Origin: Paracyclopina nana
Taxonomy: Eukaryota > Arthropoda > Copepoda > Cyclopoida > Cyclopettidae
Assembly (NCBI GenBank): GCA_019096065.1
Contig: JAGUCH010000007.1
Coordinates: 3,804,501-3,868,500 of the forward strand
Reading direction: 5' to 3'
DNA length: 64,000 nt
This document shows positions 1 to 10,910 of the stretch, one piece after another. Position 1 is the first letter of the stretch, and every line of letters starts with the position of its first letter. The translations under genes and the position numbers were made by a program. The notes below the pieces were generated by a model. The model saw only the letters and a program-made list of their open reading frames with translations. It was not told the DNA's origin and did no database searches.

Positions 1-3000
1 ACAGCACTACGTTGCCCAATTTGGATTTTATGACATAGGGTTTAGTAGGATCTGCCCTAGCGGGCAAGAGCCAGTGAAAGTAGTCAATGCCCAGCAAAAG
101 ATCAATCCGGTTGGGTGATGCAAAATTTGGGAACTCAGTATTGCCTAACTCTGGAAATCTTGCGACTAAGTCATTAATTGGCGAGCATTTGATTGACGCG
201 ATTATTTCAGGCACTGTGGTAACTTTTATGACTTGCCTGAATTCCTCGACAGTAGACTGAATTTCCACTTGCGTAGCCGTGACATCGACCACTTGTTTGT
301 GCGACAGCGTCTTGATTGTTTGCTTCTTGGAAATTCCAGTTAGGTGCAATTTATCGGCCACCGCTTGAGTCAGGAAACAGGACTGAGCTCCTGTATCCAG
401 GAGACAATTGATGGTCATCTCTTCTTTTGTCTGGGGGTTCCTGACAATGACAGGTGCCGTTAGGAAGGATGACAGACTATTTCTTGATAGCCTGGTCGCC
501 AGGATCGATGATTCATTGTCTGCAGGGGCTGGCGAGTCGTCTTGGATCATATTTTCCAGGGCTTTAGCAAGCGTCAGCAAAATTGCCTCCTGAGTGACAT
601 TTAGAGCTTTGCTAGCTGATTGCACTGGGATAGCTCCCTGGTTTTTTCCAGGTGGTGGTTTGCGCTGAAAAGATTGGTTTTTGGCGGGAGTTGTTACCTT
701 TTCGTAGTGCAGTAGAGTATGATGATTTTCATCAGCACAGATTGCGCATTTCCAAGTCGTTTTGTCGCATTTTCGTCGGCTATGTTTGCCACGAATGCAC
801 CGGTAGCAAGCCTTATGTTCTCTTGCTTTGAGTCTTCTTTGCATATTGGAAAGCTGCTTGAAAGTCGGGCATTGCAGCAAGGTATGAGCATTGCTGCATT
901 CGGGGCACGTAGTGAAGATTTGGAGGTCATTATCGGGCTCATTTGTTGCTGCGGCTAGCGCCATTTGTGCGTCGTCTTCGTCAGGCGAATATTCTTCTTC
1001 TTCAGTGAGCTCCGAGGCACTAGATGAGTCTTCGACAAGTAGCGCAGAACGAGAGCTGGGCTTATTTTTCGATTTGAAGTGCTTTTCCACCTTAGCCACT
1101 TTCGTGGACAAGGTCAGGCCTTGGCTTTGGCGATGATGAAGAGTGTTTATTTGAGTGGTACACCATGAATCAAAAGCCTCGAAAGTGAAGCCATCAGCAT
1201 CTTTCGCTGCCAAGTATTGACTGAAGGATTCTTCTGTGTCGGGTGTAAATGGCAGGACTCGCCAGACTTGGCCATAGTGCGTCTCTAGGATTGCATTCGG
1301 AATGGAGAGAATTTGATGCTTGAGCCTGTTGACAGCAGACCTAGCGGTCGTTAAAGTCTCTATATCCTTTTTTGAGATTGGAGCAAGCTTCTGAATGTTG
1401 AGGAATGCATAGGCTAGCACCTTTTGCACAGAGCCAAAAGCGTCATCCAGGTTCCTTTTCGCGGTTTCGTAGCCTTCAAGTGTTGGTGGGCAGTAGCCCA
1501 CGCAGTCGTAGGCGGGATGCTTTTTGGTCTTCTTGTTGTAAGTGAGGGTGCGCAGTCGGATTAGTTTTTCTGGCACAGCAACCTTGCGGTTCTCGTCAAT
1601 CAGGAATCTGAAATTTTCTCTGAATATGAAATATTCTGAAGGATCAGTACCGTCGAAAGGGGCGATTTCCACGTGTTGCAGTTTGATTCCGCGGCGAAAG
1701 TCTTCTTCATCCGATTCATCATCTTCCTCTCGACTGTGTCGATTGTGGCGGCGTGAACCTCGTGAATCTCTGGAATCTCGATGTCTGCCTCCAGATCCAT
1801 TATTTGCACCGTTTCCTCGGCGCGGATCATCATCATCATCCCCCGGGTCTCCCCCGGGTGGGCCTGATCCTCCGGATGCATTCCTGTTAGGATGAGCTGG
1901 CCCAGAATTGGTCGTTGCATGGCCTGGAGGGTTGGTCCCTGTCACTGGGGTAGATGCTCCTCCTGGGTGATTAAACGTGCTCGCAGAATTTTGGCTTCGT
2001 TGCCCTTGGGAGTTTGAGCCAGAGCGTTGCAAGGTGCGTTGAGCCCAAGGCCTAGCGGCATGGGGGTTGGAGGCTGCATGTTGATTGATCACCGCCTCGA
2101 TTCTGTATCTATCAACAGCTTCCACGATTTCCTGAAAATCTCGATCGGCGACAGCATCATAATTGGCAGTAGTAAATTGAGTCTCGAATTCGCAAATTTG
2201 AGGAATTAGCTCCCGGCGACGATGGTTCAATTGGCGTACGACGTCCAAGATTGGTTCGATCGCACTCATTGGCATTCTTGTCCCAATCATACCCTGGATT
2301 CGTTCCATCATGTCATACAACTGATCCCGCAATGTGGCGTAAGAGTGGTTCAGAGCAGTGGCACGCGAACTTACTAAAAGCGGCGAAGCACTGTTTGCAA
2401 AACTGCTAGTTGTTACCGTGGTTTCTTCCGGAATCGAGGGCAGCGATGCCACATTAGGAGCCACTGACGATGAAGATAGTGGCCGGCCTGAGACCGCTGA
2501 CGTGACTGCACTCTGATTATTTGGCGAGACTACCTGGATTTGCCGATTGTTCCCACCCGGAGCAGTTCCACCGCCATAGCTGGCGGAGGTATCTACTGAT
2601 GAAAATGCAGAAGATGAATGAGCTAACGTGGCAGAGGACGGAGCAAGCCTAGCGGCTTCATTTACGTTCGTCCTCATTAACAGCACATTTCGTTGATGGT
2701 TCAAAGCAGAGATCATTTCATTTATTGCGTCATGCATGGGCATAGCGCCCTGTTGAGTTGAAACCAATGCGGACTCATCAATGACCTGTAGCCAGTCGGT
2801 CAGTGTTGTCAGCACTCGTTCTTGATGCAGTTGGCCTTCATCTTCCAGAGAGCGATACGCTGCTGGGTCGGCCGTGGGGTTGTTTAGCCGGCCTTCGGCC
2901 TTCGCCATCCAGGCTTTGGCTTGTTCCACTGCTCGTAGATGCTGGCTTTGCCTTTCTGTAGTCGCTTGGCGCCTCCGGCGATTTTCGTCCATCAGGGCAG

Positions 3001-3676
3001 ATAAAGATGACAAAACAGCATCGCGACCAACATTTGTCGGAGGGGCCGATGAACTAGCGTCCGTCGAAGGCGGTGGTGGGGGCCGTTCCATTGCTGGAGG
3101 CGGCTGATATCTTCTAATTGCTGGGGTTTGATCCACAGGCGTCTGAAAAGCTTCCAGGTCCGCCGAGTCGTCAAATGACAGCCTTGGCGGGGTGCTAGGG
3201 ACCGACGGAGCGGAGCCAATGCCAGAAGTCTGAGTGAGGTTCTGCCCTTGCGAGCTCGGGTTAGAGAATGGCCTCGGTAGATTTGCTTGGCTTAAAGTAG
3301 AAGCATTAGTGAGGTCAAATCGTGAAGGTCTTACAATAGGATTGGTTGTGGGCGGCAAATCTTGTCCAGGATCCTCTAGGACCGTTTGCATGTGAACATC
3401 CCTTTGAATTGTCTCATCCAGTTCTTGCGGCTCATCAATCTCAGTGGCGGCAGTCTCGTCTTGAATGACTACAAGCCACGATTCATTTGACTCCTCATCA
3501 GGTTGCTCTGGAGGGTCAGATGCAGGCATTGACCTAGCGGCCTCAGCCTGGACTTGCTGCTCAATTTCTTCGTCCGTGGGAGGTGGCAGACCCAATCTGC
3601 GTCTGCTTCTCCGAATGTCTCGTTTTGGCGGCGTTGGAGTAGTGGAAGACTTCTTCCGTTTTTTCTTATTTGACAT
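1..3676 (-). CDS. BEL/Pao Gag-Pol polyprotein, N-terminal part (partial)
   Basis: This is a single open frame from the ATG at 3676 to the window edge, with no stop. Residues 1 to about 640 are low complexity, rich in Ser, Pro, Asn and Gln. About residues 660-830 resemble the DUF1759 Gag domain of BEL/Pao elements (a start like FDGTDPSEYFIFRENF). A cysteine-rich nucleocapsid begins at about residue 924 with the order CPEC, then CYRC, RGKHS, C and CAIC. The retropepsin-like aspartic protease (DUF1758/A16 type) follows, with LLDTGAQ at about residues 1092-1098 (near position 395) and GIDYFHWLL further on. The rest of Pol is outside the window. The Gag part packages element RNA and the protease cuts the polyprotein; both roles come from family knowledge. 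Codons in other frames here are shadows. Confidence 0.9.
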   Translation of the reverse strand, partial: MSNKKKRKKSSTTPTPPKRDIRRSRRRLGLPPPTDEEIEQQVQAEAARSMPASDPPEQPDEESNESWLVVIQDETAATEIDEPQELDETIQRDVHMQTVLEDPGQDLPPTTNPIVRPSRFDLTNASTLSQANLPRPFSNPSSQGQNLTQTSGIGSAPSVPSTPPRLSFDDSADLEAFQTPVDQTPAIRRYQPPPAMERPPPPPSTDASSSAPPTNVGRDAVLSSLSALMDENRRRRQATTERQSQHLRAVEQAKAWMAKAEGRLNNPTADPAAYRSLEDEGQLHQERVLTTLTDWLQVIDESALVSTQQGAMPMHDAINEMISALNHQRNVLLMRTNVNEAARLAPSSATLAHSSSAFSSVDTSASYGGGTAPGGNNRQIQVVSPNNQSAVTSAVSGRPLSSSSVAPNVASLPSIPEETTVTTSSFANSASPLLVSSRATALNHSYATLRDQLYDMMERIQGMIGTRMPMSAIEPILDVVRQLNHRRRELIPQICEFETQFTTANYDAVADRDFQEIVEAVDRYRIEAVINQHAASNPHAARPWAQRTLQRSGSNSQGQRSQNSASTFNHPGGASTPVTGTNPPGHATTNSGPAHPNRNASGGSGPPGGDPGDDDDDPRRGNGANNGSGGRHRDSRDSRGSRRHNRHSREEDDESDEEDFRRGIKLQHVEIAPFDGTDPSEYFIFRENFRFLIDENRKVAVPEKLIRLRTLTYNKKTKKHPAYDCVGYCPPTLEGYETAKRNLDDAFGSVQKVLAYAFLNIQKLAPISKKDIETLTTARSAVNRLKHQILSIPNAILETHYGQVWRVLPFTPDTEESFSQYLAAKDADGFTFEAFDSWCTTQINTLHHRQSQGLTLSTKVAKVEKHFKSKNKPSSRSALLVEDSSSASELTEEEEYSPDEDDAQMALAAATNEPDNDLQIFTTCPECSNAHTLLQCPTFKQLSNMQRRLKAREHKACYRCIRGKHSRRKCDKTTWKCAICADENHHTLLHYEKVTTPAKNQSFQRKPPPGKNQGAIPVQSASKALNVTQEAILLTLAKALENMIQDDSPAPADNESSILATRLSRNSLSSFLTAPVIVRNPQTKEEMTINCLLDTGAQSCFLTQAVADKLHLTGISKKQTIKTLSHKQVVDVTATQVEIQSTVEEFRQVIKVTTVPEIIASIKCSPINDLVARFPELGNTEFPNFASPNRIDLLLGIDYFHWLLPARADPTKPYVIKSKLGNVVL

Positions 3677-3740
3677 TTACCTCCCTTGCCAAGTAATTTT
3701 GAGGTCCCAGGCTCGGTCTCTTAGCAGAGATTGGCACCAA

Positions 3741-3758
3741 TCCCGGGTCGCGGCACCA
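3741..3758 (-). other. Primer binding site of the BEL/Pao element
   Basis: On the minus strand, TGGTGCCGCGACCCGGGA follows the LTR end by three bases. TGG pairs with a tRNA CCA tail and the rest looks like the complement of an acceptor stem and T arm. I could not assign the tRNA. Confidence 0.7.
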
Positions 3759-3761
3759 TTT

Positions 3762-4114
3762 TGTTCAAGCAAGAGGTACTTGTCCTTGAAAATGATCAAT
3801 AAACGAGTATCAATAAAGATCTACTTGCCAAGTGTCAACTGTCAAAGTCAATTGCTATAGAATAGCGCGGTAAAATTGGTGGTAGCGTCACAATCGGTAA
3901 AAGCTTGAGCCTTAGCAGGGCTAGACTTGATGAATCAAAGGCCAAAATGAAGGCCCCCCTCGTTGGGGAGCAATGGCGGCCTTCAAGGACGAAAAGAATA
4001 GATCTCTATCGTTCAAAGGTAAAACAGCAAGTGATTTTATTGCGGCAAAAAGGACGCTAGCTCAGCTGCAGCTAGCGCCAGCGCAACAGCGCTACCAGAC
4101 ATGCTGTTGCTACA
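3762..4114 (-). repeat. Presumed 5' LTR of the BEL/Pao element
   Basis: The minus-strand sequence from 4114 to 3762 starts TGTAGCAAC and ends TTGAACA, so it has TG...CA ends. It stands three bases before the primer binding site and contains an AATAAA hexamer near 4035 on the minus strand. The partner LTR is outside the window, so the outer border is inferred from the TG start and could be off by tens of bases. Confidence 0.5.
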
Positions 4115-4147
4115 AGCTTAGTACGAGTCATTATAGCATATAGTGTA

Positions 4148-7100
4148 ATGAAATCGAGCTTTGTCATCCTATTAGCCATTGTGCATCTTGCATACGGGCA
4201 AACATGTGGCTATGATTCGTGTCCAGTGGGCAAATCAGGGAAATTGAACGTCCACATCTTGTGCCATTCTCACGATGATGTAGGGTGGCTCAAAACAGTG
4301 GACCAATACTATTATGGATCATCTCGTAAACGGTGGCCCACCGGAGATTACGAAAACCAACGAGCTGGTGTCCAATACATAATTGATTCAGTCATCAAGG
4401 AGCTCGCTTTTGACGAATCAAAAAGGTAAATGTGCAAACATGGCTTAGCGAAAAATTCAGAAATTCGTTTCGTTTTTGGTAGGTTCATTCAAGTGGAAAC
4501 AGCCTTTTTCTGGAGATGGTGGAACGAGCAGACGGAAATCACTCAGAACCTCGTCAAAGATTTGGTCTCTAGGGGACAACTCGAGTTTATTGGGGGTGGA
4601 TGGTCGATGAACGACGAGGCTGCAGCCCACTACCACTCAATCATAGACCAAATGACCTTAGGTCTCGTCAAGCTGAATAAGACGTTCGAAAATGGCTGCG
4701 GAGTGCCCAGAGTTGGCTGGCAAATCGATCCTTTTGGACACTCGCGAGAACAAGCCAGCATATTTGCTCAGCTGGGGTTTGATGGATTGTTCTTCGGAAG
4801 GCTGGATTGGCGTGACAAGGCCACTCGCATGGCCAACAAGACCATGGAGATGATTTGGCAGGCGGGATACTACGCGGAAGATGATCTCTTCACCGGAGTC
4901 CTGTACAACTACTACTTTCCTCCCCCCAATTTTTGCTGGGACCTCCTCTGCAATGATGAACCCATCATGGATAATCCTATGCTGCACGACTACAATCTGG
5001 ACCGGATCGTGCGAGACTTCATTGACTACGCCAAAAAGGCTGCAGAGCCTTTCCGGACGAACAATGTGGCCATCACGACGGGAATGGACTTTCACTATCA
5101 AGCAGCTCACGCCTGGTTCATCAACCTGGACAAGCTGATTAAGCATGCGAACTCGTTAGAGAACGAAAATGTGCACATCATGTACTCCATGCCTTCGTGT
5201 TATCTGAAGGCTCTGAAAGAAGCCAATGAAGCTTGGCCGGTGAAGACGGATGACTTTTTCCCTTATGCATCAGACCCGCATGCTTACTGGACTGGTTACT
5301 ACACCTCGAGGCCAACCTCCAAAAGGATGATACGAGAGGCTGCGAACATTCTGCAAGCTGCCAAGCAGATCACGACCAAGAAGCACTTCGATCCTAGCTG
5401 CAATGAGTATTGCCTCTCTTACTACTTGAAGACCACCGAAGCCCTTGACAGGGCCGTGGGCGTGGCCCAACATCACGATGCCATCACCGGAACAGAGCAA
5501 GATATAGTGGCTGAGGATTACCATAGGAGGCTGGACATATCAGAGTACCTATGGTCCAACACAGGATTTTACGAGGCGGCTCGTCAAAGCCAGTGCAAGT
5601 ATTTGAACATCAGTGTTTGCGACATTTCCGGAGCCTCGGAGACTCAAGTGCCCGGTGGCAAGGAATTTGATATCCATGCCTACAATCCACTTGGTAGGGG
5701 GAGTGAGCCCATAATTCGGTTTCCAATTACCTCTGGAAATTGGGTGGCAATAGACAAAGAGACTGGATACGAGCTTCCAAGCCAGGTATAGGACTAGTAT
5801 TTAATGTAAAAAAATGTCGAGCTATGGTATGTATAGTACATCAAGGCATTTCTTCGTAGATAGTGAGCATTCCTGGCGCTCTTCTGGGCATTCCAAGCAG
5901 AGAGTCGCAAAGCCATCTAAGCCAAGAGATATTTTTCCAAGCTGGCCAAATTAGAGCACTGAGCCAGGGAAGTTTCACCCTGCGACCCCAAACGCACGAG
6001 GCAGAAAATGAAGGAGGAAAGCCAGTACTCATCCAGGATGATCAGGTGTTCCAAACCAAAGCTGGCTCCTTCTACTACAACGCAGAGAGAAAGCAGCTGG
6101 CGAGCTTCACCGACAACTTCGGGCTGACGTTCAACTTTTCCCAGGAATTCCTCTATTACATCGGCCATCGTGGCAACAACACCGAGTTCGACTTTCGAGC
6201 CTCTGGAGCCTACATTTTCAGGCCAGAGTCCCAGGAGCCCATCAAGCTGACACCAGGCAAGGTGGAGGTGCAAGAAGGTGCCTTATTCTACGAGCTGCAT
6301 GTGGAATTTGCCAGCTACGCGAGCCAAATACTGAGGATCTACAAGGAGGCTGCTGACCTCGCGTTCATCGAGGTTGAATGGCTGGTGGGGCCCATCCCAA
6401 TTGAGGACGGCAATGGCAAAGAGTTCATCCACAAATTATCGCTGGCTGATTGGAACAACAATGGGGAGTTTTACACGGACGCGAACGCGAGGCAAAACGT
6501 GCAGAGAAAGCGAAATTGGAGGCCGGACTACGATTTGGGCAACTCCACCATGGAGGAGCCAGTGGCCTCGAATTACTACCCAATTAACGCGTGGATTTCC
6601 ATGCCAGATCGTGGCACCAATCGGTGGGTGAGTGTCCTCACAGATCGCAGCTCTGGAGCGGCCTCCATTTCAGACGAATCCATTGAGGTCATGGTGCATC
6701 GGAGGCTGCTCGACGATGACGATTTTGGAGTTCAACAGCCCCTCAATGAGACCGAGTTTGGAGGCTCTGGCATCGTGGCGCGGGGAAAGCACTTCATCAT
6801 CTTCACAGAGGGCCAATCAGCCAATATGCGAGCAACACGAGAAATAGCAAACGCAATTTTCTCCTCGTCCATTGTCACTATGAACAATAGGCCTAATTCA
6901 GGCAATTACGTTGTGGTCCAGCCTTCGGGCCTTGTTGAGCTGCCCAAAAATGTCAATCTGCTCACTTTGGCTGTGATACCAGAAACCAAACAAGTAATTA
7001 GCACTCACATCATGAGAAATAACAAATACGCGTGCCTTCCTCACTAATTGGGCAGTGGGATACTAATCAGTGCACTACAAAACGATTTGATTAGCTGCCA

Positions 7101-7441
7101 AGCTTTTGGAAAAAAACATGCGGTTTTTTTTCTAGGTTCTTATCCGATTGGAGCATCTTTTTGCTCCTGAGGAGGATCCAATTTATTCCCTTCCTGCAAC
7201 GGTTTCCTTGTCAGACTTGCTGTCAATTGACGGCTACGGACTGGGAGATGTGACTGCGGTCAAAGAAACTACTTTGGGTGCAAATCAGTGGAAGGATGAG
7301 CTCAATCGATGGCACTGGCAATCAGAAAACGAAGCTAAAGCAGATGATAGAAAGAAGAGCGCTCACCTTGTGCAGCCTCCGAATTTCGAGGTCGTTTTGC
7401 AGCCCTTTGAAATAAGGTCGTTTATAGTGGAATTTTCATGA
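4148..7441 (+). CDS. MAN2B1: Lysosomal alpha-mannosidase (GH38)
   Basis: The enzyme removes terminal alpha-mannose from N-glycan fragments in the lysosome. Exons are 4148-4425, 4483-5785, 5860-6993 and 7136-7441, giving 1,006 residues, close to the usual family length. Residues 1-17 form a signal peptide. The zinc-site motif HSHDD is at 40-44. The nucleophile region QIDPFGHS has Asp at about 175, and HHDAITGT is at about 423. The last exon carries the conserved VLIRLEH segment of the C-terminal beta domains. All introns are 142 bp or shorter with GT-AG borders. The start is the only ATG that gives a signal peptide. The presumed LTR of the neighbouring retroelement ends 34 bp upstream, leaving little room for a native promoter. 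The gene ends 16 bp from the stop of the convergent PITP gene. Confidence 0.95.
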
Positions 7442-7457
7442 GAAAATACACATCGTA

Positions 7458-8280
7458 TCACAAAATGGTGCCGCATTTTTGGGTGGTCACTATCTTTTGC
7501 TCGAGCTCATCTTTGGCCTGCTGCTCCAAGGCTCTCACATCTGGCAGGGATAAGAGAAACCACTCATCAATCCAGCACCAGATCTGCTGATGAAATCCCA
7601 AAAGCATGTCTCTATACTGATTCAATATGAGGCTCTCCATGCGAGACTGAAGGCCGAACACTTTACAGTGCACTCTCACAGTTTTGTAGCAGGTCATGAT
7701 GGGCTGAGTTGATTGCAGCCAATCATGCCCAGCCTTTTCGAAAGGGCCTCGATTGGCCTTTTTCGAAATCAGGCCTGAGATGTCACTCAAGTCAACCAAA
7801 CTGCACTTCTCCCTATTCATGGCTTGATTAGCAGATGTTTCATGAAAAAAAAATTAGTCTATAGTACTTGAATATATCTATCACATCTGCGAAGGAGGAT
7901 TGGTCTGCATCAAATCCAGGCTGATGCATTGATTCGATTTCCACGCGAAAGTTGTCCTTGAGGCAGCCAGGATTGGTGAGGAGTGTTTTGCAGTAGGGAA
8001 ACGCGTTCCAAGCCTCCTCGTGAAACTCGAAACCATCGCCAATGATGGGTCTGAGGAGAGCACGTGCCAAGCTCGGCACTTTGTTCTCGAGATGGTATAT
8101 CTTGTAGGTATATTGGCCTCGTTTTCCAGCCTCGCCGCAGAAGGGCTCGTCGGTGAGCACGCGAACTCCTTCTCCGCCTCCGGTTTCGCGTTTGCTGAGC
8201 TCCACAAAAGCCCAAGCTTGAGCCACCTCGTATTCCTCCAAGGAGAGGGGCATCGGAATGCTGAATTGTATTGTTTTCAT
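7458..8280 (-). CDS. Class I phosphatidylinositol transfer protein
   Basis: Class I PITPs carry phosphatidylinositol and phosphatidylcholine between membranes. Minus-strand exons are 8280-7868 and 7812-7458, joined across a 55 bp intron, giving 255 residues against about 270 in the family. Family hallmarks: ETGGGEGV near residue 33, GQYTYKIYHLENKVP near 55, AWNAFPYC near 90, then RGPF and the C-terminal helix segment FHQQIWCWIDEW. The splice uses the TAG just before GGAGAAG; this joins IDIFK to EKCSL in frame, while the nearer AG gives a stop. The Trp-Trp pair that inserts into membranes in mammalian PITPs is Val-Phe here (CKVFGLQ where KWWGLQ is usual). The gene converges on the mannosidase with a 16 bp gap. 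Confidence 0.9.
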
Positions 8281-9362
8281 GTCACTCTACTGCCGAAACT
8301 CGTGCGTTGCACATAATCTTGGTAACCCATGGGCGCATTCATCTAAATAATGCGCGCGCGCGCGCGTCACATTCCAATGAATTTGCTCATAATAGCGTTC
8401 ATTAGCCAGTAGCAATGCCTCTCTATGCATCACAGCATTTATTGCTTATAGGCTAAGAAAAAGAAGCCAGCTGATAAGCCCAGTTTCCGAATTGTGCATT
8501 ATTGTGGCGTTTTCGGTGCACGTGCACTCGTTATAATTAAAAACCGCAAAAAGGTACATATCATTGCGGCATATGATATAGTTATATATCTGGCTCGCTG
8601 AAAACGCGAGTTGACCTTGCCAAGATATGCTGTTAGGGATGAGCACGTACGCGCGTGCTCGCGAGCCTCAATTTCCAGTTGGCGTTTTGGGTGAGGTAGC
8701 CAGCCCATGGGCTGCAACCTGGTGAGTTGCACCTTGATGGCTCGAGCAGAGCTAGCTTTCCCTTTCGCTGCTCTACCATCCGGATTTTCAGCTAAGGGAA
8801 AGTGGGGAGCTAAGTAGGGAGAGTAAGAGCTGCTGCAACTGCTTTCGAGGCCGCCGGTCCTGCGTGTCGGCGGTTGTGTCCTCGCTTTTGAGGTAATAGT
8901 AGTAGTAGCTTGTAGTCGCTACAGCAAGCAGTATTTCGTGCGTTATAGAGCTGCAGCAGTTCAACAGCAGCAGCAGCAGCTTCTCGACAAGCAACAGACT
9001 TGTTGGCCAATTCGAACATATCAAGATTGAGAGCATATCATAAATAGAAGTCGCGCACTTCCTACAACTCCAAACATTGTGACACACCTCATCACTCACT
9101 GCACACAACATTAACATCTCTCTCTGTATGCGTCTATAATGCTGTAGCAGTCAACAGATATTCATTGGCTTTCGAAGCTGCTCTCCCGTCTCACTGAAGA
9201 TTCCAGTTCCATCATCAGAAGATAAACAATCTGACCTAGCCCCTCCTCAACATCATCATCAAGTGCAGCTGAGGCCAAGTCTTCGTGGGCCTCGGTGGTG
9301 GTCATGACTTTCTCCTGAGCAGCAATATCACATCAAGCCGCCAACTCGTCATCCGGATCAGC
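8281..9362. other. Intergenic region between divergent PITP and SDR starts
   Basis: About 1.1 kb separates the PITP start (minus) from the SDR start (plus), so it probably holds both promoters. It contains a (CG)n run at 8351-8367, a short inverted repeat GAGCACG...CGTGCTC at about 8640-8660, and a CAG-rich stretch near 8940-8980. I see no convincing extra gene. Confidence 0.5.
8351..8367. repeat. (CG)n simple repeat
   Basis: Alternating G and C over about 17 bases in an otherwise AT-leaning spacer. Confidence 0.9.
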
Positions 9363-10648
9363 ATGGACGCGGTCACGTTGTGGACCATCATCATCATCGC
9401 CCTGGTGGCTTTGCTCGTCACCGCCTTCTTTGTCATCCGATGCTTCACGCAGGGAAAAGTGTGCCAAAATCGCTACCGGCTCGACGACAAGACAGTGGTC
9501 ATCACAGGGGCGGATACTGCGGTTGGCATCGAGCTCGTGAGGGAGATGTGCAAACGAGGAGCTTCCAGAGTGATTATGGCCGTTGAGGATGTCGAGCTGG
9601 GACAGGTAAATCAAATGAAAGGAAGTGAAAAATATAGCATGGAAAATATCGGATTTCAGGACGTTGCTGTGGAAATTCGAGGAGAGACCAATGGAGATAT
9701 CGTCGTCGAGCATTGCGACATGTCAAGGTAAAAAAGTACAAAGTGAAAGCGTAGGCAAATCTTGACCTTTTCTACTATTAACAGCTTGCGTAGCGTACGC
9801 GAGTTCACGACCAAAATACTCGAATCGGAGCAACGCGTGCATATCCTCATCAATAACGCGAGCGTGATGTGGGTCCCGCTCAAGAGGACAAACGAAGGCC
9901 ACGAATACCACTGGGGATTCAACCATTTGGCCCATTTTGCCATGACTCAATTACTCATGCCCCTCCTTCTGAGGTATATGAAATATTATTCGTGATAGTA
10001 CATACTCGAATTTGGCCTTTTTTAACTTAGGGGCGCCCCTGATGCCCGCGTCATCACGCTGACTTCAAGCTGGCACAAAAGAGGCTCGATACACTGGGAC
10101 GATCCCGACTACGCTCAGCCCCAGCATAGGAAATACCGAGCGAGCGAGGCCTTCAATCAATCCAAGCTTGCCAATATCCTCTTCACCAGAGAGCTTGCCA
10201 GAAGGCTCGATGGAACTGGAGTCAATGCGTAAGATATACTGATACACTGAGTGCATATGTGTGATTTCTGTATTTTTGCGCAGCTACGCTGTCAACCCTG
10301 GCCTCGTACCCACCGGCCTCGGAGTCCATATCATTCCTGGCCTCGGATGCTTCGGCACAATTGCCGCTGGCCTCTTTTGGCTTCCATGGCTAACGTGAGC
10401 AAACACTTGAGCTTATCATCAGGTTATTAGCAGTATAAAGCCTTTTTATCTGCGTTGATGTTTTCAGGTCGGCTGAAAACGGCATCCAAACTATCGTTCA
10501 TTGCGCCACAGAGGCCTCGCTGACCGAGCAGAGCGGCCTCTATTACTCGGACTGCGCGGTCCAGTTGACTAGCGAAAAAGGATCCAACATGGATGACGCT
10601 TATCGGTTGTGGGAAATGAGCGAGAGAATGGCCGGCCTCACCTCCTAG
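9363..10648 (+). CDS. Short-chain dehydrogenase, retinol-dehydrogenase type, altered active site
   Basis: Exons are 9363-9605, 9660-9727, 9785-9973, 10031-10228, 10284-10394 and 10468-10648, giving 329 residues. Residues 4-27 form an N-terminal membrane anchor (WTIIIIALVALLVTAFFVI), as in RDH11-14 proteins of the endoplasmic reticulum or mitochondria. The Rossmann fold follows. Key motifs deviate: TGxxxGxG reads TGADTAVG, NNAG reads NNAS, and the catalytic YxxxK reads FNQSK. The catalytic Ser region (TLTSSWHKRG) and Lys are kept. Loss of the Tyr suggests that the usual hydride-transfer chemistry is lost or strongly reduced. An in-frame ATG-like start 26 codons upstream is less likely because the anchor begins at 9363. 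Confidence 0.88.
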
Positions 10649-10910
10649 TCGTGATTGAGGCGGGAATGCACCAGAAATTATCGAGATCTCAAAAACAGCC
10701 ACAACATGTACCTCGCTAAATCACATATAGCTTAGCTGTGTTCGTTCGATGTATACGTACCATAATCATCAATGCCCAACGAAGAAGAAGAAGAAAACTT
10801 TTGATACAATAATATATAGCAGCATTTATATATGTATGTTGAGAAATACAGTGCCCTAGAATGGAAAACATATTGGAGATAATCTATAACTGATAAAATG
10901 CTAGAGCAAT

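Larger units (their letters stand above)
1..4114 (-). mobile_element. BEL/Pao LTR retrotransposon, 5' part
   Basis: Reading on the minus strand, this holds a presumed 5' LTR (4114-3762), a primer binding site (from 3758), and an open Gag-protease frame from 3676 to the window edge. Reverse transcriptase, integrase and the 3' LTR would lie beyond position 1. The class call rests on the DUF1759-type Gag segment, the BEL-type cysteine knuckle and the DTG protease. The frame is open for all of its 1,225 visible codons, so the copy is probably young. Confidence 0.88.

Noticed and set aside
1542-1895. Plus-strand frame rich in Ser and Pro
   Set aside because: Antisense shadow of the BEL/Pao Gag frame.
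4658-5146. 162-codon minus-strand frame
   Set aside because: Lies antisense within mannosidase exon 2, whose own frame is strongly supported.
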